This document shows, piece after piece, positions 55,485-64,000 of a stretch of DNA of 64,000 bases. The stretch spans positions 42,321,362 to 42,385,361 of the forward strand of contig NC_060061.1 in assembly GCF_020283565.1 (NCBI RefSeq), read 5' to 3'. The DNA comes from Trifolium pratense. Its lineage: Eukaryota; Streptophyta; Magnoliopsida; Fabales; Fabaceae. The stretch's first letter is position 1. Every line of letters begins with the position of its first letter. The translations under genes were made by a program, and so were the position numbers. Below the pieces are notes generated by a model. The model saw only the letters and a program-made list of their open reading frames with translations, did not search any database and was not told the DNA's origin.

Positions 55485-57187
55485 TAGGGATGGGAAAAAA
55501 AAACTCAAACCCGAGATACCCACCCGATTTGACTGGGTTTGGATTTGGGTTCGGGTGACACCCGATAATATGGGTGTGGGTTTGGTATCAGTCAAACCCA
55601 TACCCAAAACTCATACACCCACCCAAAATATTTTATAGGCTTAAATGCAGTTTTACCCCCCCTATTTTGAAAAATGCGGAATTTTACCCCCCCTATTTTA
55701 AAATGCGGAATTTTACCCCCCCTATTTTATAATTTGTTGGATTTTGCCCCCCACCAAAATTTTGCACAAAATCTGCTTCTGAGCCTCAAGTTCAAAGCTA
55801 CGCACAGAACTCAATTTGGATCAATAATTCACCAAACTGGTACCGAAATGACCGCAATCGAGTTAGTTTTCCACAGAATCAAACTCCACTAAATTTGGAG
55901 TTACAGAGAGAGATTAATTACTGTTTTAGTGAAGGTCTGTTCAAATTAATTATTGTATGAAACTACTACTGGTATTCTCGTCATTCCTCTCACCCTGTAG
56001 CTCATTTTTTAATACTATTTACATGTATGGAAATCTAACGAAATTACCCTTGTTGGCATTTCAATTTCGTCGAATTTGGAGTTACGATGTGTTCGGTAGA
56101 CGATGTTGAATTTGAAGATCACAAGTAGATTTCTGCATAATTAATAATTGGACAGACCTTCACTAAAACGGTAATTAATCTCTCTCTATAACTCCAAATT
56201 TAGTGGGGTTTGATTCTGTGGAAAGCTAACTCGATTACGGTCATTTCGGTAGCCATTTGGTGAATTATGGATCCAAATTGAGTTGTATGCGAAGCTTTGA
56301 AGTTGTGACTCGAAAGCAGATTTTTTGCAGAATTTTGGGGACATACCTTCACTAAAACGGTAATTAATCTCTCTTTGTAACTCCAAATTCAGTGGGGTTT
56401 GATTATACGGTCATTTCGGTAGCCGTTTGGTGAATTATGGATCCAAATTGAGTTGTATGCGAAGCTTTGAAGTTGTGACTCGAAAGCAAATTTTTTGCAG
56501 AATTTTGGGGGACATACCTTCACTAAAACGGTAATTAATCTTTCTTTGTAACTCCAAATTCAGTGGGGTTTGATTATGTGGAAAGATAACTCGATTACGG
56601 TCATTTCGGTATCCTTTTGGTAAATTATTGATCAAAATTGAGTTGTGTACGAAGCTTTAAAGTTGTGACTCGAAAGCAGAATTTTAGAGGGGGCAAAATC
56701 CAACAAATTATAAAACAGGGGGGGTAAAAGTCCGCGTTTTAAAACAGGGGGGTAAAATTACGATTTAATCAAAACAGGGGGGGCAAAACTGCATTTAAGC
56801 CTATTTTATAATTACTTAATTACCCCCATAATCTCCCTCAATTTCCTTTGAATACCTTAAATTTTAGTTATAATTTAATTTCTTGAAAGTCTATGTTGTA
56901 ATTTCTTGAAAGTCTATGTTTGAATTTCCTTGGAAGACCTTAATTTTAGTTGTAATTTAATTCAAAGTCTATGTTGGAATTTAATTTCTTAAATTTGCAA
57001 ATTATTTTCAAATGTGTTGCGGGTTTGAGTTTGGGTGAAAAAAAACCCGAACCCAATGGGTGTTGGCGTGAGTGTTGTTTTGCCACCCGAACAGCCTTTG
57101 AGTTTGGGTTTGGGTTTGGGTGATGATTTCGGGTGTAGGTTTGGTAAGTGTCAAACCCGCACTCATGGGCGCCCGTTGTCATCCCTA
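55485..57187. mobile_element. hAT-type element, copy 2, with a Mutator-like element nested inside
   Basis: Begins TAGGGATGGG and ends TCATCCCTA, flanked by perfect 8-bp TTAATAAT (55477-55484 and 57188-57195). Without the nested insert it is about 530 bp, like copy 1 at 4563-5112, and has the same GGGTTTGGGT-rich interior. Non-coding. Confidence 0.88.
55638..56801. mobile_element. Mutator-like non-autonomous element with 9-bp target duplication
   Basis: Begins GGCTTAAATGCAGTTTTACC and ends GGCAAAACTGCATTTAAGCC, flanked by perfect TATTTTATA (55629-55637 and 56802-56810). Terminal repeats contain CCCCCCTATTTT stretches like those of 5690-7137. The interior has three or four tandem-like units around CACTAAAACGGTAATTAATC and AACTCCAAATT-AGTGGGGTTTGATT (56155-56660), plus an inverted counterpart at 55795-55935. 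Open frames here (for example QREINYRFSEGMSPK) follow the repeats. No transposase is present. Confidence 0.88.
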
Positions 57188-57195
57188 TTAATAAT

Positions 57196-58068
57196 ATCAT
57201 CTTATCTTTTTTATTTTATTTTATTTTTACTGTCAAAGTTTTCACTCATATTTAGCGCGACTAATTTTCATCCGAAACTTGTAGGTATTTTAGGGACTTG
57301 GATTCACTGTTGTCGTAAGCTCTAACAGTTTTGCCGCAGTTGTAAATCTCAGTCATCCATTTGTGTGATTCAACGGTTTTGATTAAATAATCTAGGTTTA
57401 AATAATTTTATACGGTATTAGATCTCGACCATTCATTTTTAATCGGATTGTCTAAATTAGTTACTGTGTTGAGACAATAATTGTATTATATCTGATCCCA
57501 TATTTTACCATTGTAATCAAAATTTTCTTCATATGTAAAATTTAAAAGTCTAATTTAAATTTTTCTATCACTTCAATCCATTCATTATTGTTTAATTTAA
57601 TAAACAAAGAAAATTATCTCTACAAAATAAATAATGGAGTATCACAAAACTAAACCCCACTAAAACATATACTATTATGTTATCCACGTTAGATCTATAT
57701 GATTTGACTCGTATGGCAGAAATTAAAGTAATAAATAGTATGCTCTTTTGGCATTATTAAATAATAGGCAAAATTAACTAATTATAACATATTAGAATAG
57801 TGGTTAACGAAAGTCGGATTTAGTAGAGTGATAAGAGATTTGGATAGTACCTAGAGGTCGTGAGTTTGATAAAGTATGGAACAATGTTGGTGCTTGTATT
57901 GTTTATTTTGTTAGGAAAATCTTTTGTTAAAGATCTTTTGAAAATAAGAAGTGTTAATCAAACTTTTATCAGCACTCTTATTCTAATGTCGAAGATCCCA
58001 TTAAAGTCCCTCAAAAAATAAAAGATTATTCCAAAAATTATTGTTAATATATTTATCTTTTGAGGAGT
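57196..58068. other. AT-rich intergenic DNA
   Basis: No gene seen. Near 57795-57880 a tRNA-like SINE relic is possible (GTAGAGTGATAAGAGATT... GAGGTCGTGAGTTTGATAA) but weak. Confidence 0.35.
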
Positions 58069-58243
58069 GCTACCAACACACTCTTTAACAAACACACTCT
58101 AACACACTCTCTTCTATTGGTTAAAATTTATATGGGTCTCATAAAAGTTATATGGGTCCACATTTTTTTATGGGACCCATGTGAATTTCAACCAATAAAA
58201 GAGAGTGTGTTGGAGTGTGTTTGTTAAAGAGTGTGTTGCTAGC
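58069..58243. mobile_element. MITE with ~75-bp terminal inverted repeats
   Basis: Ends GCTACCAACACACTCTTTAA and TTAAAGAGTGTGTTGCTAGC. The arms continue through ACACTCTCTTCTATTGGTT and its complement with few mismatches and almost meet in the middle. Non-coding. Confidence 0.82.
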
Positions 58244-58387
58244 ATTATTCTTATCTTTTTTTCCCAAGTCTTATACATTTATCCTTAGGAAATAAGAGCG
58301 AAATATAGTTTCAAAAGATCATTGTTGCTAATATAAGCCCTTTTCCGGAGAAAATGAAAAGATTGTTCCTAACAACTATATATTAAA

Positions 58388-58447
58388 CAAAACATCATTT
58401 GGTATAACATACTATATAAATGTTTGGCTATACCAAATGATGTTTTG
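58388..58447. other. Perfect 19-bp hairpin
   Basis: CAAAACATCATTTGGTATA (58388-58406) and its exact reverse complement (58429-58447) enclose a 22-base loop. It could be a very short MITE or a small-RNA-type stem. No flanking repeat was seen. Confidence 0.6.
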
Positions 58448-58734
58448 CTCGTCGAAGGCACACTATGTACAATGTTATTGTTTAGCAAGCACTATTAATT
58501 AGAAAACTTATGATGATATAATGATATATATATATGTAGTTTACTACAAGCTAACGAAGTTCCTTAGTAGTAATATAACGTCTCTAACTCAATTAGATTT
58601 CTTAAAAGAGTTTTTGAGAAGAGAAGAGTGAAATGTTTTGAGAAAAATGAAGGAGATTATGGAAGAGATGATAGTTCTTCAATTTGAATGGAAAATTCTA
58701 TTTTCTTTGTTATTAGTTAGGGTTGATATAACTT

Positions 58735-58965
58735 TACTTATAAGGGTAAGGTCACCAAGGCAATTGTCTTGATCTTCAAAAATATTTCATAAAAGATTTT
58801 ATATTGTTTGCAAAGACTAATCCTTTGAATTGAGTAGGAGCATAAAGTGTGAGAAAACTTTCACTCAAGAGAATTTAACACTACACATTTCCATCTTAGA
58901 CCTCTGAATATATTGAGTCATCCCTATTATGATTAAGAATCTTTCTATCATACGGAGAATGATTT
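58735..58965 (+). repeat. Direct repeat flanking the Helitron remnant, left copy
   Basis: Matches 60482-60700 in order: ACTTATAAGGGTAAG, AAGGCAATTGTCTTG, AATATTTCATAAAAG, GAGAATTTAACACT, TGAATATATTGAGTC and GATTTTAGAGGATTTT. Confidence 0.8.
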
Positions 58966-59219
58966 TAGAGGATTTTTTTTGGTAAAAGAGGAGGCAAAAA
59001 ACCTGAATTTTAGAGGATTTTGAGATATTATAAATGAAATGTCCAAATTTAAACTTAGATCTTTATTCTTTAGTATAAAATATGATATTTCTACTAAATT
59101 ACAATGATCACTATTTTTGACACATAAAATAATATTTTTTTTTACTAAAAAAATAATGATATTTCTAAATAAATAAATGGGGTTTTATTTTTCTACCCAT
59201 AAAAAAAAGAAAGAATAAC

Positions 59220-59460
59220 CATTTGTTTTAGATCCCCGTTTTCAATCAAAACCCGTAGCAAAGAGCACACACTCTCTCAACTCAACGAAACCCGTAAACC
59301 CTCCTTCATTTTCCAATACTCCACTCTCCCCGTCGTCGCTGCTACCATGACGGAGCTCAAACTATCCGAAACCCGCAACCTAACACTGATATGAGACTTA
59401 ATTTGGCATCACTACGAGGTATTAACATTAACCACTAATATGAGACTTTTGCATTGTAGT
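59220..59460 (+). other. Possible captured leader and first codons of a gene
   Basis: TCTCAACTCAACGAAACCCG and CTCCCCGTCGTCGCTGCTAC look like a leader. The ATG at 59347 reads MTELKLSETRNLTL and then stops at 59391. It lies just before the Helitron helicase remnant, and Helitrons often carry such pieces, but the source gene is not recognised. Confidence 0.35.
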
Positions 59461-60481
59461 GTTGTTCAGGATCTATATGAAAGGAAAATGTTCTCAGATT
59501 GGATTTTGGGAATTGGTGATGGAAGTATCGGAGACATAGATGATGTTGACATTAACCTGCGTATTCCAGATGATATTCTGATACCAAGCTAGGATGATCC
59601 TACTGCCTCGATTGTTACTACAATATATCCATCTATAATTGATAATATGAAAGATCCTACATTTTTTCAGGATAGAGCCATATTGACTCCAAAAAATTCA
59701 ATTGTTGACTTGATTAATGAGGACATGTTGTCATTGATAGACGATGAAGAGAAAGTATATTTGAGCTATGATTCTCCAGAAAATGATAACCATGGTTTCG
59801 ACAGGCTGGATGATATAAACACTCCCGAATTTTTAATTACAATTACATGTTCTTTCCAAATCACAAGTTAAACTCGAAAGTTGGAGTTCCTATTATGTTA
59901 TTGAGAAATATGGATCCAGCTCATGAATTTTGCAATGGAACTCGGTTGATTGTTACAAAGATGAGACAATTTATTGTAGAAGGAAAAATAATATCAGGAA
60001 GCAATATATGTGACAAAGATTTTATTCCCAGATTATCTTTAACATCATCTGACGTAAGAATCCCTTTCAAATTTCAACGTCGGCAGTTTCTTATCGTCGT
60101 TTCATTTGCCATGACTATTAACAAGAGTCGGGGTCAGTCACTGAAAAATGTTGGAGTGTATCTTCCGCAATCAGTATTTTCGCATGGTCAGTTATACGTT
60201 GTTGTCTCAAGAGTCACATCGAGAAATGGTTTGAAGATTTTAATCGTTGATGATGACGGCAACCTTACAAATACCACTTCAAATGTCGTTTATAAAGAAA
60301 TTTTTCGTAATTTGTAGGATTGTTTGTACTTTCATATTTATGTAAGTTGATAAAAATAAATTAAACAATAAATATTTTCAATTTTTACGCGTATAAATTA
60401 CTTTGTTTATTAGTCAAAATAGATATAATATTATTAATCTATAATTATTGACCCGTACGAATGCACGAGCATGGTGACTAG
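59460..60481 (+). mobile_element. Helitron 3' part ending in CTAG
   Basis: After the helicase remnant, a degenerate hairpin region (ACCCGTACGAATGCACGAGC, about 60450-60470) is followed by GACTAG|T at 60476-60482, matching the Helitron rule (CTRR end, host T). The 5' end was not found; the left coordinate marks the start of helicase similarity. Confidence 0.7.
59488..60317 (+). pseudogene. Helitron PIF1-type helicase C-terminal remnant
   Basis: The first frame (59488-59867) reads FSDWILGIGDGSIG, IPDDILIPS, then a stop TAG (59590-59592). It continues DRAILTPKNSIVDLIN and [11 protein letters not shown] before leaving frame. The second frame (59847-60317) continues [61 protein letters not shown] and [20 protein letters not shown]. 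These are conserved segments of the plant Helitron Rep/helicase protein, including helicase motif VI-like VSRVTSR. Only the last ~275 residues of a protein of well over 1,000 residues remain, with a stop and a frameshift. It is therefore inactive. Confidence 0.92.
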
Positions 60482-60700
60482 TTACTTATAAGGGTAAGAT
60501 CACTAAGGCAATTGTCTTGGTCTTAAAAAATATTTCATAAAAGGTTTCATATTGTTTTTTTTATATAAATTGGGTATCCTCACTGAGGAGAATTTAACAC
60601 TGCTGCATTTTCCACCTTAGACTTCTGAATATATTGAGTCGTTCCTATTTATAATTAAAAATCTCTTTGTGGTACAGAGAAAGATTTTAGAGGATTTTAA
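60482..60700 (+). repeat. Direct repeat flanking the Helitron remnant, right copy
   Basis: Second copy of 58735-58965, beginning exactly at the Helitron terminus. Confidence 0.8.
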
Positions 60701-60803
60701 GAGATTATAAATATATTGTGTTTTATCTCTTTCTGCAATTCTTTCTCCTCCTCAACAATTCTCTCTCACTTTGAGATCTCTCTTTCACACCCGAGTTCAT
60801 TGA

Positions 60804-60806
<3 letters not shown>

Positions 60807-60834
<28 letters not shown>
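60807..60834. repeat. (CT)n microsatellite
   Basis: About 14 CT dinucleotides. Confidence 0.9.
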
Positions 60835-63640
60835 AATTCTTTCATATGGAACACTTGTTGGATATTTTGGCTATTTCAAAGTTTTAATTATACGTGTCTA
60901 ATAATTTTAAGTGAGAAATATAAAATATAATTTTAATGGAATGTAACTTATTTATTTTCTACTATATTTATTTGATATTTGGATCTAAGTGACTTGGTCT
61001 TTTCACATGGGATTCCCTATATATATTTTATTGTAGCACTAATATCAAATGGTTACATGTTTTGCTTTAATATAGGGAATTAAGTATAGAATTAAACTTG
61101 CCACTTATTTTTTATTAACGGTTAGAAAAATCCTAATTAATAGGATTGATTATTTTACTTGCTTGCTTTTTTGACTTGGTGAATAATATATAAGGTCATG
61201 AGGTTTTAACGAGAGAGGTAGAAAACTATATATGTATACATTACATGCACTAGTATAATAGTGTTTTGAGCTTTAACAAATAAATTATATTTTCTATAAA
61301 GTATCTGAGTTACCAACCTTGTTAATATTCTCGTGTCTTGATAGCCTCGGTATGTTTATCACCGAGAAGAACCGGTTGTATTATGGGGGAGTTGCGCAAT
61401 ATATGCTTCAGTGATTACACGCCTCCGGTTAATTAGTTTCCAGCCATCCGCACCAACAATATAAGGAATTATGGCTGGAGATTACGAGAATGGCAACAAG
61501 GTTGATGTTGATGGTCGAAGAACTTGTTGGTGATTTTGCTCTCATATGTCTCTCGGATGAAGCGCTCAGAACCAACATTAGGAAGGAATACTATGAGCTT
61601 GGCTACTATAGGAACCTGATGGTTTCCATATTATTGCGTTATGTTTACCTATTAAGGGAATCAGTTTTGTATGATCTTAGAATGTGGGGTATGCCTTTGT
61701 TTGCTTGCTAGGAGCCAGCGCTGACTGTAGACTCATTTGACAAGTACATGTGCAGCCACTTTTGTAATATACTAGTTGGTATGATTCTTTCAATTTTTTG
61801 GTTCAATGTTAACAGTGACAAGTGATGGTTAGCATCTAAGAGTCAATTTTATGAGTATTTAGTTTGGAATTTGGAGCTAAATTGTTGAACATTTCAAATG
61901 ATGCTAACACTTATTTAAAGAATTTAGAGGAATCTCAGTTGATGTGAATCAAAGCGAAAATCAAGTGTCATTTATGTTGTGTAAGATCATAAGGATGTGT
62001 GTAATAATAGTATAATTCTATTGTATGTATAATATGTTGAGAAAATTTTAGGAAGTTTAACTATCTTGAAGTTAAAACACTCTCGTAGATATGACTCATG
62101 AGTAGCTTCTTTTCTTGTTAGTATTATTAGTTATGCTTCATTCAAGTTTGAACACTAAGTGATGAATTTTCTAGTTCCTTGGCTGTAATTTTTTTTTAAG
62201 AGTTACAAAATTACTACTCTGCTTTTTTATTTTGATATGATGGTTGTGAAGTTTCAGTTTTAGGCTAAGATCATTGTTAGGTTCAAAGTTATAAGATTTT
62301 TGAATTTGTGTCAATAAACTTGTAGGTTCCAACTAAAGAAAGCTGACATTGCTTATATAAGACACATTTCTGCCAGGCTTCCCGAGGTTACATCTATTAT
62401 CTATATCTTTCATTGAACTTAATGATTTTATTTTTAGTTGACTACAATAATCAAATTGCAGCCTGCAGGTATCTCTTTCTATCTTTCACTTGTGTAGTCC
62501 CCTTAATAGGATCCGGTATTAAAAAAATTAAACACTTTATTTGTTGTTTTGTATACTGTGAAATGAATGACTTTCAGGTGAAAAGGGAAGATTAAATCAA
62601 ATAGTAGATAAAGATCTAATGGGAGAGTGACTTATTTAAATGGGAAGAAATTGTCCATGTTGCACTCATGTGTAGACATATTTTAGGTGACTTTGTTTAT
62701 TATGTGGAATTGCATATGCCTCTAAGTACTAAGGCACCACATGTAGAGTTATGAATTTTGTGACAATCTGAGCTGGTAATTAAGGCTTTTTTCATGTATC
62801 AAAGATCAACTATTTTGAAATCAGTGGTGTCATTTATAAGCAAAGGATTGATTAAGTTTGTCATTTTGATACCTCTAGATATATTTGAGTTGTATTTTGA
62901 AGTTGGATTATTTTATAACCAATACTTGGTTAATATTGAAGTGCATGTCACTTATTTTATTTCTTATGAGCAGTTTGATTTTAGGATTAATGAAATTTGT
63001 TTGGTTTTTATTATCCAGATTCAGAAAAACTAGCACTCATTATCAGGTGACTCTTACCTTTTATTCTTATTTTCTTTTTTGTAGAGGATGAAATATTTTC
63101 CACCTTAGTTATTTTCCTTTTGGATAAAAGAATTGATATATCTAGTCTAAGTACCTTTGATTATAACTATATGCAGACATGAAAACAAATGAGTATATGC
63201 CAACAATGGTGGTGTTGACAAGACAAAAGTGGCCAACATTATTGTACGCAGAGAGGGATCAATGGTGCTTTTACTTCTACTTCATTTGAAAGATCAAGGA
63301 TGTGAATTTTGACGTATCAATTTATATTTAGCTAGTTTTGTGATTTTTCCATCTCGTTGCTTATCAATGCTTAGCAATGTATTTAATGCTCTGTAATTCA
63401 TATATTGATTAGTTTAAATGCAAATTGTATTTGGATTTGAAGATATCCATTGTATTATACAGTAGTAACTTGTAAAGATTTGAGTAGCATATTTTGTAAC
63501 CAATATTTTTGTATGGTACACAATTTGAATGTCTTATGTGGTGTTTGATTCTAATCAATGAAAATTGTTGCCTCTTTTTTTTTTTGTATTCAAGTATAGC
63601 CTAATAAAAAATTGGATTTTTTTTTATTTTAAAAAAAGAC
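60835..63640. other. Non-coding or unrecognised DNA
   Basis: No convincing gene was found. The frame at 61490-61711 (73 codons, MATRLMLMVEELVGDF..., LRTNIRKEYYELGYY) has normal amino-acid composition but no recognised domain and could be an exon of a decayed gene. The stretch 62300-63480 has no recognisable coding segment. Some of it may belong to the CACTA element that ends at 63985. Confidence 0.35.
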
Positions 63641-63985
63641 CTTTAATGGCGTTTATTAAAGAAAGCGTTATTATAGGTAGGTGCGGGCGCTATTAAAGCA
63701 AGTATATTTGAAGACTATAACAGCGCTTTATGCACGGGCGCTATTAAATATATGACCTATAATAGCGTTTTTAAAATAAAGCGCTATTAAATCCGTTTCC
63801 CAGTAAGCCAAAAACAACATACGACAGCGGTTTTCTTAATAAGCGCTGTTAAATATGAACAAATGATAGCATTTTAAAGCGCTATTATAGGTACCAGACC
63901 TATAATAGTGGTATCAGTAATAGCGTTTTAAAGCGCTATTAAAAGTCAAAACAAGTGCTATTAAAGGCCCCTTTTTGTTGTAGTG
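63641..63985. mobile_element. Right end of a CACTA (En/Spm) transposon
   Basis: The sequence ends GGCCCCTTTTTGTTGTAGTG, the reverse complement of a CACTACAACAAAAAG terminus. The preceding 330 bp are packed with subterminal motifs AGCGCTATTA and TAATAGCG in both orientations (at least twelve), as is typical of CACTA elements. The other terminus was not found in the window. Confidence 0.82.
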
Positions 63986-64000
63986 GCTACTTGAGTAAAA

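Noticed and set aside
55146..55638. Open frames on both strands upstream of the ceramidase
   Set aside because: They overlap a pyrimidine-rich leader and the hAT end and show no protein-like pattern.
61490..61711. Protein-coding gene of 73 codons
   Set aside because: No recognised domain, no clear splice partners and uncertain start. Mentioned only as a possible relic.

Overview
The window looks like AT-rich, repeat-laden plant nuclear DNA. A spliced plant-type neutral ceramidase, an F-box/DUF295 gene, L1 LINEs, hAT, Mutator-like, Stowaway, Helitron and CACTA ends, and a small membrane-protein family that I associate with legumes together suggest a legume (Medicago/Trifolium-like). The species is inferred, not shown.

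Layout. At 1-22.1 kb there is a cluster of four paralogues of a small (133-138 aa) multi-pass membrane protein: a 3' stub at 1-45, an intact copy at 8005-8421 (+), a frameshifted copy at 15944-16350 (+) and an intact copy at 22025-21624 (-). Flanking DNA is duplicated with the genes, and the duplicates carry different MITE insertions. Between the copies lie a hAT element, a 1.45-kb foldback Mutator-like element with a 9-bp target duplication, a TRIM, a second hAT element holding a long TA run, dead L1 LINE pieces, and a complete 2.85-kb non-autonomous LTR retrotransposon with equal 673-bp LTRs and a TCTCC target duplication.

At 22-29 kb there is a TRIM, a plastid psaB fragment (nuclear plastid DNA), a 5'-truncated L1 with a 580-codon open frame, and an intronless, broken DRM-type cytosine methyltransferase pseudogene. 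At 30-36 kb inverted minisatellite arms flank a small gene fragment. After that comes an array of about 216/390-bp units that multiplies two divergently oriented exons and ends in an open reading frame with paired amphipathic helix (Sin3-like) repeats. At 36-43.6 kb a Helitron end and an ~80-bp tandem array are interrupted by two head-to-tail ~2-kb elements. Each of these has palindromic ends, nested inverted modules and a central array of 10 or 14 short hairpins; they are the least familiar structures here.

At 46-55.5 kb lie the two most gene-like loci: an F-box/DUF295 gene whose start is disturbed, and a nine-exon neutral ceramidase on the minus strand (780 codons reconstructed, all junctions in phase). 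At 55.5-64 kb there is a hAT element with a Mutator-like element nested in it (both target duplications readable), MITEs, a Helitron helicase remnant with its 3' terminus, and the right end of a CACTA transposon.

Apart from the ceramidase, the F-box gene, the membrane-protein copies and possibly the PAH gene, most coding sequence is transposon-derived or decayed. No operon-like or pathway organisation is visible. The dominant theme is nested transposition and local duplication.
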